A stretch of 45,121 nucleotides of DNA from Paenibacillus sp. GTDB taxonomy: Bacteria > Bacillota > Bacilli > Paenibacillales > Paenibacillaceae. Position numbers and translations under genes: made by a program. This document shows, piece after piece, positions 16,184 through 23,847 of the stretch (position 1 is its first letter; each line of letters begins with the position of its first letter). The stretch is from assembly GCA_017512705.1 (NCBI GenBank), contig JAFWEX010000118.1, forward strand, positions 1-45,121, written 5' to 3'. The notes under the pieces were generated by a model. The model searched no databases. It had not been told where the DNA came from and saw only the letters and a program-made list of their open reading frames with translations.

Positions 16184-16732
16184 ATGCCAACGATCTATGA
16201 CTTCACTGTGACCAGAACCAATGGAGAGCGTTTTCCGCTCTTTCAATATGAAGGAAAACCTGTACTGATTGTGAACACCGCAAGCAAGTGCAAATACACC
16301 CATCAATTCGATGATATTCAAAAGCTGTATGATGAGTACAAGGATTAAGGTCTTCAAATTATTGGATTCCCATGTAACCAGTTTGCGGAGCAGGAGCCAG
16401 GCAGTAGTGCAGAAGCTGAGTCCTTCTGTCAGATCAACTACGGAGTGAAATTCCCGATGTTTGCGAAGCTGGATGTGAATGGAGAGAACGCTCACCCGCT
16501 GTATGACTTTTTGAAAAAGTCTGGTCCATTTGCTGGCTTTGATGAGAGCGACATACAAGCCAAGCTGCTCAAGCTAATGATCACAGACAAAGCTCCGGAG
16601 TGGTTGCACGGCGATGCGATCAAATGGAATTTCACCAAATTCCTAATTGATGGAGAAGGTCAAGTCGTTCGGCGTTTTGAACCAATCGATTCCATGGACG
16701 AGATCCAGGCAAGCATCCGAGAGCTGTTATAA
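16184..16732 (+). pseudogene. Glutathione peroxidase-family gene interrupted by an in-frame TAA
   Basis: Reading from ATG 16184 (GAGGTG at 16168-16173) gives a normal thiol peroxidase of the GPx/BsaA type, 183 codons long. It has NTASKCKYTHQF with peroxidatic Cys36, then GFPCNQFAEQEPGSSAEA (with the Gln of the active site), VKFPMFAKLDVNG and KWNFTKFLID. Codon 55, where family members have Gln, Lys or Arg (Y.D.GLQIIGFPCNQF), is TAA at 16346-16348. One C-to-T change of CAA would explain it. Everything downstream is intact and in frame, so the lesion is recent, a sequencing error, or suppressed. The stop is TAA, not the TGA used for selenocysteine, and the active-site Cys is normal. Confidence 0.85.
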
Positions 16733-16810
16733 ACAAAAGATGAATTGGTCAGCAGGTCAGCGAAGTATGAAGGTCTGAGCCTGCTTTCGTTTTGGACAGG
16801 AGGTAGTGAC

Positions 16811-17662
16811 ATGCCTAGCATGATGCAGTTTAATGCTCCACTGGCCTATACGTATAGAGCTACAAGTCTATTTGACCCGGGTAACTCAGATGGCTTCCAT
16901 TCCCATCCGCACTATGAGATTTATTATTTTCATGAAGGGGAATGCACTTATATTATTGGAGATCGGGTATATGCCTTGCAGCCGGGCGATCTGGTGTTAA
17001 TGCATGGACTGACTTTGCATCGGCCGCATCCCAAAGTGGGCAAACCGTACGTTCGTACTACTCTTCATTTCGATCCATCTGCTATTCGTAACAGTCTGCA
17101 TCCTGAACGTATCCATGAAGTTCTGAAGCCGTTTGACGAACTGGGGAATTGCCGAGTCAACCTTACAGCTGGGATTCGTGACGAATTCGAAGCACTGTTG
17201 CATGATCTGCACCAATTATCCAATCAACCGTCCAGGTTCAGGCAGGAACGCATGAATATAAGAGTCTGTGATCTGTTATATTGTGTGGCGGACATCTGTC
17301 AGGGGCATGTGGAGGAACAACGTTCTTCATCGGAAAAAGAAAGACATGTTCAGCATATCATTCGATATGTTGATACTCACTATATGCATGATATTGGTCT
17401 GGATGATCTCGCTCAAGAGCTGCATCTGTCGAAGCCTTATTTGGCGGGCATGTTCAAAGAGATGACCGGGCTGACTATATTTAAGTACCTGTATGATCGG
17501 CGCATCAATCAGGCCAAGCTGCTGTTTCAGTTTCAGCCAGAGATGAGTGTGACCGAAGCAAGTCGGTTGTCTGGTTTCAAACGTCTATCCCATTTCAGCC
17601 GAATTTTTAAACAAAGTGTGGGCTGTTCACCCGATCTGTATCGAAGTCAGCTACGTCGGTAG
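16811..17662 (+). CDS. AraC-family transcriptional regulator with cupin sensor domain
   Basis: 283 residues. The N-terminal cupin reads FHSHPHYEIYYFHEGECTYI, with metal- or ligand-pocket His residues, and AYALQPGDLVLMH-like turns. The C-terminal double helix-turn-helix reads IGLDDLAQELHLSKPYLAGMFKEMTG and SVTEASRLSGFKRLSHFSRIFKQSVGCSPDLYR. It probably senses a sugar or related ligand and activates a nearby or distant gene; the target is unknown. The start is ATG 16811, 7 nt after AGGAGG. The frame stays open upstream to 16745, but nothing supports a start there. Confidence 0.88.
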   Translation: MPSMMQFNAPLAYTYRATSLFDPGNSDGFHSHPHYEIYYFHEGECTYIIGDRVYALQPGDLVLMHGLTLHRPHPKVGKPYVRTTLHFDPSAIRNSLHPERIHEVLKPFDELGNCRVNLTAGIRDEFEALLHDLHQLSNQPSRFRQERMNIRVCDLLYCVADICQGHVEEQRSSSEKERHVQHIIRYVDTHYMHDIGLDDLAQELHLSKPYLAGMFKEMTGLTIFKYLYDRRINQAKLLFQFQPEMSVTEASRLSGFKRLSHFSRIFKQSVGCSPDLYRSQLRR

Positions 17663-17724
17663 GTGTTGAACGAGGCAAAGGCCACTGTGCGAAGCTTAAC
17701 AGCAAAGTTAAATAGTATGATTCG

Positions 17725-17758
17725 AAGTCGACCTGTAGATCAAATGGTCGACTTTTTT
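17725..17758 (+). terminator. Intrinsic terminator after the AraC regulator
   Basis: A 9-bp stem AAGTCGACC/GGTCGACTT is followed by six T. Confidence 0.9.
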
Positions 17759-17932
17759 GGTTGTATTTATACATTGTTGATCTCGACATGGCCAGGAATC
17801 ATCTGTCGTTCAGAAACAACTGATGTTTAGAATGCTAAACGAAAAGGTAAAAAAAAGTGAAGAATGAATCAAGAGTAACTACACAAGACCTTACTAAATA
17901 ATATCAATTGAAAGTACAGGAGGCGAAGAATT

Positions 17933-18148
17933 ATGGATAAGAATAGATCAAGAGAGCAGCGTGAAAATGATAAAACAACAGAGCACGATAGCCAATTGGA
18001 GCAACATGAGCAGCAACAGACTGTAGACCCCATTCCAATGGAGGATCTGAATATGGAAGCGAAGGAAGAGAAAAATAAGGATCAGACCAAAAGTAATTCT
18101 TCAACAGAAGAGAAATACCGTGCAGATTACCGCAAGACGAATGAATGA
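17933..18148 (+). CDS. Small, highly charged, disordered protein
   Basis: 71 residues, almost entirely Glu, Lys, Gln, Asp, Asn, Ser and Thr, with no hydrophobic core. It is predicted to be disordered and soluble. AGGAGG at 17919-17924 lies 8 nt before ATG 17933, which supports translation. No family is recognised; such proteins in this group are often stress- or spore-associated, but nothing here proves that. The 270 bases upstream hold only the AraC terminator and a small GTTTAG/CTAAAC hairpin near 17826. Confidence 0.65.
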   Translation: MDKNRSREQRENDKTTEHDSQLEQHEQQQTVDPIPMEDLNMEAKEEKNKDQTKSNSSTEEKYRADYRKTNE

Positions 18149-18306
18149 AATAAGGGATATGTGGAAGCATACGTAGTGGGATGTAAAGGAAAACTAGCTT
18201 TGGTGTGATTCGAGATCAACACAGCGAACATATTGCATTGTGTAATATACAGCCCAACGTATGTTGTCTTACGTATTTATTAACGCTGTGTAAATAAAAC
18301 AGTTTA

Positions 18307-18335
18307 TTGACTAATGTATGTTACTATATTATAGT
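18307..18335 (+). promoter_or_regulatory. Promoter with palindromic operator for the nitroreductase
   Basis: TTGACT at 18307-18312, a 17-base spacer and TATAGT at 18330-18335. The -10 is covered by the palindrome ACTATATTATAGT (18323-18335), extended imperfectly to GTTAC...GTTAC. Its ACT/AGT arms resemble sites of DUF24/HxlR-type redox repressors (YodB, HypR, CatR), which control nitroreductases in Bacillus. The repressor assignment is inference. Confidence 0.6.
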
Positions 18336-18383
18336 TACTGTGTTGGCAATGAACTAAACCATAATTTTAGGAGGCGTATACGA

Positions 18384-18983
18384 ATGTCTACTTTTTTTGA
18401 TGCATTGAAGAACAGAAGATCCTATTACGGAATCAGCAAGGAATCTACAATTTCGGATGCGAAAATTCAGGAAATCGTCGAAGAAGCAGTGAAGTATACA
18501 CCAACAGCGTTTAACTCTCAAACTTCTCGTGCTGTTGTATTGCTTGGTGAGCAGCATGACCGTTTGTGGAACCACACAGAAGAAATTCTGCGTGAAGTTG
18601 TGGGCAATGAAGAGGCGTTTCAGTCTACAGCAGAGAAGATGGCAGGCTTCCGCAACGGCTATGGTACGGTATTGTTCTTTGAGGACAATAATGTGATTGC
18701 ACAGCTCCAACAAAACTTTGCCGCATATGCAGATAACTTCCCGATTTGGGCGAACCAATCGAATGGTATGTTGCAATTAGTTATTTGGACAGCTCTGGAA
18801 CAAGAGGGTCTTGGTGCATCCCTACAGCACTATAACCCGTTAATTGATGAAAAAGTGAAGCAAGAATGGAACATCCCGGAGAACTGGAGACTGATCGCTC
18901 AGATGCCATTTGGTAAACCGACAGCAACACCAGGTGAGAAGGAGTTCCAGCCGATCGAAGAGCGCGTTAAGGTACACAAGTAA
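18384..18983 (+). CDS. Nitroreductase family flavoprotein
   Basis: 199 residues, cytoplasmic, expected to use FMN and NAD(P)H to reduce nitro or quinone compounds. The conserved pieces are FFDALKNRRSYYGISKES (the RRS FMN-phosphate site), YTPTAFNSQTSRAVVL, MLQLVIWTALEQEGLGASLQHY and MPFGKPTATPGEKEF. It belongs to the fatty-acid-response HBN1/CinD-like branch. The start is ATG 18384, 9 nt after AGGAGG; the frame is open upstream but without a ribosome site. Monocistronic, with a promoter and operator just upstream. Confidence 0.9.
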   Translation: MSTFFDALKNRRSYYGISKESTISDAKIQEIVEEAVKYTPTAFNSQTSRAVVLLGEQHDRLWNHTEEILREVVGNEEAFQSTAEKMAGFRNGYGTVLFFEDNNVIAQLQQNFAAYADNFPIWANQSNGMLQLVIWTALEQEGLGASLQHYNPLIDEKVKQEWNIPENWRLIAQMPFGKPTATPGEKEFQPIEERVKVHK

Positions 18984-19014
18984 ATCCCGTAATTACCAAC
19001 ATTTAAGCACATAC

Positions 19015-19073
19015 GGCCTCGCTTTAATTTGATACGATGATAAATATCGTAATCTATTAAAGTGAGGCCTTTT
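19015..19073 (+). terminator. Long hairpin: terminator whose 3' arm carries the next gene's ribosome site
   Basis: GGCCTCGCTTTAAT (19015-19028) pairs with ATTAAAGTGAGGCC (19056-19069), 14 bp with one G-U in RNA. An inner stem GATACGAT/ATCGTAATC continues it, and TTTTCT follows. It ends the nitroreductase transcript. GTGAGG in the 3' arm is also the only ribosome-binding sequence for the GTG start at 19076. Confidence 0.8.
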
Positions 19074-19075
19074 CT

Positions 19076-20710
19076 GTGAAAAAAATAGTTGGAAATAAAT
19101 CCGATCTCCCCATATGGAAGCTTGTCTTAAGCGGAGTGATGATACTTGGAGTCATGTACGGACATAGCAATCAAATTCATGCGGCAGCAGTTCAGAAGCC
19201 TGCTTTTCAGGATACAAGGACAAGTTATGCGAGAGAAGCCATCGACCGTTTGGCATACAAAGGCATTGTTGCGGGAACAACACAGCATACATTTGAGCCC
19301 AAAAAAGCGGTCACACGCGCCGAATTCGCCTCTTTTGCGGTTCGATTGCTCGGATTAAAGCCGGTTAAGAATAACATTAACCCTTACGTGGATACGCCTG
19401 TGAATGCTTGGTTTTATGCCAATGTTGGCGCAATGACCAATCTATCCATTATGGAGGGAAAAGGTCAGAATATGTTCAAGCCCAACGCTTCCATTACACG
19501 CGAAGAGGCGGCGGCAATGCTCGTTCGGATGTTAAAGAAAACGCCTTACACAAATAATGGAATATCCAGTACATATACGGACTCAGGAGATATCTCGACC
19601 TGGGCTCGTTCGTATGTGCAGCAGGCGTACCAGCTTGGCTTGATGCGTGGAAGCAACGGAAAGTTCCGCCCGGGTGATCAGATCACACGTGAAGAGGCTG
19701 CTACGGTTTTGGATGCAATTTTGCAGAACAAAGCTTGGGCCGCGCAAATCAACCGAAAACAGGACTATGGGATTCAATTGGGGTGGCAGTACAACTCATC
19801 AACAGCAGAATTTATTAAACAAGTGGAACAGTCACCTGTGAACACATTGGTACCGCGCTGGTTTTTTCTAGACAAAGATATGACAATATCCAATCATGCC
19901 AATACGGCACTCATGTCGTGGGCGTCCGCTACGAACCGACAACTCTGGCCCATGCTCGGGAATCGTTTTAACAAAGAGCTGACACATCAGATGTTGTCTA
20001 GTTCAGCGAACCGAGAAGCGGTCGTCAATCAAGTGAGTGCATTGGTGAAAAAATATAAGCTTGACGGCATTAATGTGGATTTTGAAAATGTGGACCCTGT
20101 TGACCGCGAAGGGTTTACGGCTTTTGTGACATCATTAACTAAATCCTTGCACGCACTCGGGGCGGTTGTATCCGTAGATGTTTCCCCAAATTTGGGCACA
20201 GATTGGACGGAAGCTTTTGATTACGTTCGATTAGGTGCGATCTCGGATTATATGGTGCTCATGAATTATGAAGAACACTGGAACGGTAGCCGGACACCCG
20301 GATCTGTGGCATCCCTTCCATGGGTGCAAAGCGCATTGACCAAGATGTTGTCTGAGGTAGAACGATCCAAGATTATTATGGGGCTGCCGTTATATACACG
20401 GGATTGGTCCACTGTGAATCCAGAGACGAGTTCATGGGATATTACGCTTGGAGTGCAAGGAATTCGGGCAGCCTCATCCGGATCTTTAAAACACTGGGAT
20501 CCACGGATTCATCAGTATATCATCAACTATAATTCCAACCAAACACCAAGAGCGATCTGGGCAGAGGAAAGTCGCTCGCTGTCAGCTAAAGTACAGATGA
20601 GCAGCAGACAACATATTGCAGGGCTAGCCTATTGGTATATGGGCGGAGAGACTGCTGATGTATGGAACGCTATAACTAATGCTGTGCAATTTGAATCCTA
20701 TCAGTTCTAA
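19076..20710 (+). CDS. SLH-domain surface protein with GH18 glycosidase domain
   Basis: 544 residues. A signal peptide (hydrophobic stretch about 15-30, likely cut after IHAAA) is followed by three SLH repeats (about 45-225; each has AREAI..L..KGIVAG, F.P...ITREEAA or a variant), which anchor the protein to pyruvylated cell-wall polymer. The C-terminal GH18 barrel (about 230-540) has the catalytic motif DGINVDFEN (Asp330, Asp335, Glu337) and IMGLPLYTRDW. By family it should hydrolyse beta-1,4-GlcNAc linkages, like the peptidoglycan-acting YaaH/YdhD or chitinase relatives. The start is GTG 19076, immediately after a terminator-type hairpin. Confidence 0.9.
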   Translation: MKKIVGNKSDLPIWKLVLSGVMILGVMYGHSNQIHAAAVQKPAFQDTRTSYAREAIDRLAYKGIVAGTTQHTFEPKKAVTRAEFASFAVRLLGLKPVKNNINPYVDTPVNAWFYANVGAMTNLSIMEGKGQNMFKPNASITREEAAAMLVRMLKKTPYTNNGISSTYTDSGDISTWARSYVQQAYQLGLMRGSNGKFRPGDQITREEAATVLDAILQNKAWAAQINRKQDYGIQLGWQYNSSTAEFIKQVEQSPVNTLVPRWFFLDKDMTISNHANTALMSWASATNRQLWPMLGNRFNKELTHQMLSSSANREAVVNQVSALVKKYKLDGINVDFENVDPVDREGFTAFVTSLTKSLHALGAVVSVDVSPNLGTDWTEAFDYVRLGAISDYMVLMNYEEHWNGSRTPGSVASLPWVQSALTKMLSEVERSKIIMGLPLYTRDWSTVNPETSSWDITLGVQGIRAASSGSLKHWDPRIHQYIINYNSNQTPRAIWAEESRSLSAKVQMSSRQHIAGLAYWYMGGETADVWNAITNAVQFESYQF

Positions 20711-20731
20711 CGATACCTGATCTAGGTATCG
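20711..20731. repeat. Short palindrome after the SLH-GH18 gene
   Basis: CGATACCT and AGGTATCG flank a 5-base centre directly after the stop codon. There is no T tract, so it is not a terminator by itself; it may protect the mRNA end. Confidence 0.45.
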
Positions 20732-20756
20732 ATTTCGTAATGATTTTCAAATGATG

Positions 20757-20795
20757 GACCTAAACTTTTCCGGAGGTTTGGGTCTTTTGTTTTTG
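20757..20795 (+). terminator. Intrinsic terminator
   Basis: The stem GACCTAAAC/GTTTGGGTC (one T-G pair) is followed by TTTTGTTTTTGG. Confidence 0.8.
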
Positions 20796-20927
20796 GTTTA
20801 AGCTATGAGATAAGCCAGCCCGTTTAAGCCTGTTCGTACGGTTTAATGTATAGAAGGACAACTATAGTCCTGGAGAAGCTACCATAAAATTGATGAAGTA
20901 TTGAATATACAGGAGGAGAGAAGAAGC

Positions 20928-21842
20928 ATGCGAGAAATGGATTGTATTATTGTAGGTGGAGGGCTCGCAGGGCTTCAGGCAGCCATCCAGCTTGGACGTT
21001 ATTCGGTGCATCAGGTGCTGGTGATCGATGCAGGAGAGGGGCGATCGACCCTGTGTCGAACCTACCATAATATTCTTGGATATCCGGACGGTGTGTCCGG
21101 CGAAGAGCTCCGAGCTCTAGGTAGGATGCAGGCTGAACAGACGGGTGTTGCTTTTGAACAGGATCGAATTATAGAAGCAATACGTGTGCCAGATGAAAAA
21201 ATCAGACTCACGGGTTCATCAGGAACTGTATACCAAGCCAAGACGGTGTTACTCGCAACGGGATTATCGGATCGAGTGCCTGATATTCCCGGGCTCAAAC
21301 CAACCCTTGGCAGAACCGTTTACGTATGTCCAGATTGCGACGGGTATGAAATACAGGGGAGGCGAACCATTCTGTTGGGAGCTGGTGAAGCTGGAGCTAA
21401 TATGGCAATGACTCTGATTGAACGTACAGCGGACTTGTTGTACATCAATCATGAACAAACCGAAATCTCGGCTGATCTCCATCGTCAGATGAAGCAAGCA
21501 GGAGTTCGTTATCTGGAAGCGGCCGTACAGGAAGTACAACAGTTCGAAGACGGTCGTATTACAGGTGTGTTAACCGAAGGTGGACAGGTATACGAATCGG
21601 AGCGTGGTTTTATCGCTTTTGGCGGTAACCGGGTTCACTATGAACTGGCAGAACAGCTGGGAGCTGTCATCGCGGACAATAAGCATGTGGAAGCGAACCC
21701 TCGCAGCATGCAGGCAGCCCCTCAGGTATGGATCGCGGGGGACCTAGGTATTCATGCAGAACAGGCTACAGTCGCTATGGGAGAAGGTTCGATTGCTGCG
21801 ATCTGGATTCATAAGGAATTACAACAAATAGCGAGAAGTTAA
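20928..21842 (+). CDS. Thioredoxin reductase-like FAD/NAD(P) oxidoreductase with CPDC centre
   Basis: 304 residues with two Rossmann domains: IIVGGGLAGLQAA near residue 7 for FAD and ILLGAGEAGANMA for NAD(P)H. A redox Cys pair, CPDCDGYE (Cys134, Cys137), lies between them. Classical thioredoxin reductases have CATCDG; C-x-x-C-(D/H)-G-(Y/F)-E is nearer to TrxR-like dithiol oxidases such as GliT. The redox partner is therefore uncertain: thioredoxin, another thiol protein or a small dithiol. ATG 20928 follows AGGAGGAGAG by 11 nt. Single gene, ended by a hairpin shared with the opposite strand. Confidence 0.85.
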   Translation: MREMDCIIVGGGLAGLQAAIQLGRYSVHQVLVIDAGEGRSTLCRTYHNILGYPDGVSGEELRALGRMQAEQTGVAFEQDRIIEAIRVPDEKIRLTGSSGTVYQAKTVLLATGLSDRVPDIPGLKPTLGRTVYVCPDCDGYEIQGRRTILLGAGEAGANMAMTLIERTADLLYINHEQTEISADLHRQMKQAGVRYLEAAVQEVQQFEDGRITGVLTEGGQVYESERGFIAFGGNRVHYELAEQLGAVIADNKHVEANPRSMQAAPQVWIAGDLGIHAEQATVAMGEGSIAAIWIHKELQQIARS

Positions 21843-21874
21843 CTGTACTGTATGGTTAAAAATAAAAAGAAGAA

Positions 21875-21920
21875 AGTCCTCCTTAGCTATCAAGCTATAG
21901 GGAGGACTAGTTCTGATGTC
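21875..21920. terminator. Bidirectional terminator
   Basis: AGTCCTCC (21875-21882) pairs with GGAGGACT (21901-21908), with an inner TAGCT/AGCTA stem. On the minus strand it runs into TTTCTTCTTTTTATTTTT; on the plus strand T6 follows 12 bases later. It serves both the TrxR-like gene and the small minus-strand gene. Confidence 0.8.
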
Positions 21921-21957
21921 TTTTTTACAATGAAATCTGTGCTCAAGTTGGATCTCA

Positions 21958-22167
21958 TTATTTATCGGACTTCTCCGTTACATTTTGATCTGAAGAATGA
22001 TCATCCGATTTATGCGTGAAGTCCTTGCGGATGTTTTCGATGATGTCACCGACCACACCCTCGATCATATCTGTAGGTCCGGGATTTCTTTTGTCTGGTT
22101 CGATAACGGTATCCGTGCCTGGTTCAAGTTCATCATTTGTTTTTTCGTGTTTAGGTTTGTTATTCAT
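21958..22167 (-). CDS. Small hydrophilic protein of unknown function
   Basis: 69 residues, mostly charged and disordered (Lys, Glu, Asp, Asn, Pro), with one short amphipathic stretch DMIEGVVGDIIENIRKDF in the middle that may form a helix. AAGGAGGAG precedes the ATG with 7-base spacing, so it is very likely expressed. No family is recognised. The terminator hairpin is just beyond its stop. The 265 bases between it and the next gene hold divergent promoters at most; I see no clear motif there. Confidence 0.7.
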   Translation of the reverse strand: MNNKPKHEKTNDELEPGTDTVIEPDKRNPGPTDMIEGVVGDIIENIRKDFTHKSDDHSSDQNVTEKSDK

Positions 22168-22433
22168 GTAATCTCCTCCTTATATTCCGTAGTAATCGAT
22201 GTTTACTAACATAACCAACCAGTTGCTTGTATATGTAAAACGATTAACCCAAGTATCATCTTTGAAACGGTAATTTAGCATATGATCTTGAAAAGGGGTT
22301 AAAATGATCTCTGACTGATTAATCTTCAGCAGGACGTTTATATTATAAGGGACACATGCTTGTGAAAGTATGGGCAAGCTCAACCATTAGTAAAGAAAGA
22401 TGAATCAGCACTTAAACTGAGGAGGGAATAATA

Positions 22434-22787
22434 ATGAATGAACAAAATCATGTGATCCACAAAAACGGACAGGTTTCCACAGATCAGGTAGACAACGCGA
22501 TTGAAAAGATTGCACCAGAAGAAAGAGACCAGATTTTACAAAATTTTGATGCATTCAAAGAATACCTCGGTAAACGAATTGCCATGGGCGAATCCATCGG
22601 ATTAAGTGAAGAGCAAATGGCTAAAATTGCACAGAAAGTAGCGGATCATCTGGCGGCTAACGAAGAACCGCGTAACCGTGAAGAGAAGCTCTTGCAGGAG
22701 CTTTGGAACGTAGGTAAAGAAGAGGAGCGCCACATGCTCGCACATATGTTGGTTCGTTTGGCGCAAGATACTAGAACGAGTCACTAA
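22434..22787 (+). CDS. DUF3243 family protein
   Basis: 117-residue helical cytoplasmic protein. The core FDAFKEYLGKRIAMGESIGLSEEQMAKIAQKVADHLA..EEPRNREEKLLQELWNVG.EEE matches DUF3243 (B. subtilis YmfJ). Its function is unknown; the fold is an all-helical small domain. It has an N-terminal extension of about 25 residues relative to YmfJ. GAGGAGGGA precedes ATG 22434. Confidence 0.85.
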   Translation: MNEQNHVIHKNGQVSTDQVDNAIEKIAPEERDQILQNFDAFKEYLGKRIAMGESIGLSEEQMAKIAQKVADHLAANEEPRNREEKLLQELWNVGKEEERHMLAHMLVRLAQDTRTSH

Positions 22788-22836
22788 ACTTTTTTGGTAT
22801 AAAGTGTGTGTACAAGCATAGATTAATATAGATGCA

Positions 22837-22873
22837 GCAGAAACCCCAAATGCAGCTGATTTGGGGTTTCTGC
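22837..22873 (+). terminator. 15-bp perfect hairpin without a T tract
   Basis: GCAGAAACCCCAAAT and its exact complement surround a 7-base loop (GCAGCTG). It is 50 bases after the DUF3243 gene. A T run is missing, so termination, if any, may be factor-assisted. The rest of the interval to 23095 holds nothing I can identify. Confidence 0.55.
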
Positions 22874-23095
22874 ATGATCTTGATTAAGCAGGGGACAAGC
22901 TCAAGAAATGACGTGTATTGTAACTAATTTTAATCTGGATGATACTTTTGTGGAACCGGTATGGATTATGATGAGTACATAGTAAACAAACCGTTGTTGC
23001 AAGCTGTGCTCGTTTGAGAAGTTCAGCATACGTTTAATGATGATTAAGAAGACTTTTTAGTATTGACTAGTAATGTGAATGAAGGAGAGATGAGC

Positions 23096-23665
23096 ATGAA
23101 GAACGCGGCGAAACGATGGAGATTACAGATGGTTGGTGCAGTAGTTGCTCTGCTTGGTATCATCGTGCTCACTACGTATTTGCTTACCCCTGCGAATGCA
23201 GCGGATCGTGCGGATGTTCCGTCCTCTTCTGCGGCGAGTAATGCACAGCCCGCGAATTCTGAAGTATATACCGCTTATATAGATGAGATGCATGTTGTCG
23301 ACGGAAAACTAATGTTAACGGTAGACAAGATCGGCTGGTATCAAGGGGAAGAAGCAGATACGATTTTCAATCAACGTAATCCCGATGCTGGCTTAGATGG
23401 AGCACCAGACGGGTACTATATTATCAATGACAATGAAGAGCAGGAGCAAGTTGAGGTAAATACAGACGCTAAAGTTCTAATGCAACTGTATGACCGCGAT
23501 GGTACCGTTCAGGGAACGGAGATTCAGTGGAATGAACCTGTGACATTATCTAAATTTCAATCTCTGTATGGTGATAAACGAATTATGGATTTGGCCATTT
23601 TTCCGTATCATCTGACCATTCAAGATGGGAAAGTGATTCAAATTGTACAACAGTACATCCCATAA
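23096..23665 (+). CDS. Exported or membrane-anchored protein of unknown function
   Basis: 189 residues. An N-terminal helix (about 11-31, MVGAVVALLGIIVLTTYLL) is followed by NAADRADVPSSSAA, a Ser/Ala-rich linker, then a compact domain beginning YTAYIDEMHVVDGKLMLTVDKIGWYQGEEAD and ending GKVIQIVQQYIP. The domain is rich in beta strands and acidic residues. I do not recognise the family. Start ATG 23096 is 8 nt after AAGGAG; ATG 23090 and TTG 23063 are in frame but poorly placed. Single-gene unit with its own terminator. Confidence 0.75.
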   Translation: MKNAAKRWRLQMVGAVVALLGIIVLTTYLLTPANAADRADVPSSSAASNAQPANSEVYTAYIDEMHVVDGKLMLTVDKIGWYQGEEADTIFNQRNPDAGLDGAPDGYYIINDNEEQEQVEVNTDAKVLMQLYDRDGTVQGTEIQWNEPVTLSKFQSLYGDKRIMDLAIFPYHLTIQDGKVIQIVQQYIP

Positions 23666-23710
23666 TTAGCGTCGATGTCGATAAAGATTTGAGGATACAC
23701 CATATAGCAG

Positions 23711-23756
23711 AAAAGCATTCTTTCCGTTCTAAGGAGCGGTGGAGAATGCTTTTTAT
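23711..23756 (+). terminator. Intrinsic terminator
   Basis: AAAAGCATTCT (23711-23721) pairs with AGAATGCTTTT (23743-23753), with an inner CCG/CGG pair, followed by TTATTTTA. Confidence 0.85.
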
Positions 23757-23769
23757 TTTAACAAATGGA

Positions 23770-23807
23770 TGAAAGCGATTGTAATTCGTTGATGCTACAT
23801 GTATCAT
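23770..23807 (+). promoter_or_regulatory. Candidate ctaB promoter with a cre-like box
   Basis: TTGTAA (23779-23784), a 17-base spacer and TATCAT (23802-23807). TGAAAGCGATTGTA at 23770-23783 matches 12 of 14 positions of the classical cre consensus and overlaps the -35 box. Catabolite control is a guess from this match. Confidence 0.4.
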
Positions 23808-23847
23808 TATAGGAATGGCGTTTTCACATCGTTCAGGAGGCTTTCTG

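Noticed and set aside
16184-16732. Selenoprotein reading of the interrupted glutathione peroxidase
   Set aside because: The internal stop is TAA, not TGA, it is not at the active-site position, and Cys36 already fills that role.
22180-22383. Minus-strand open frame of 67 codons between two small genes
   Set aside because: TTG start without a ribosome site, no family resemblance, and it would cover the promoter region of the neighbouring minus-strand gene.
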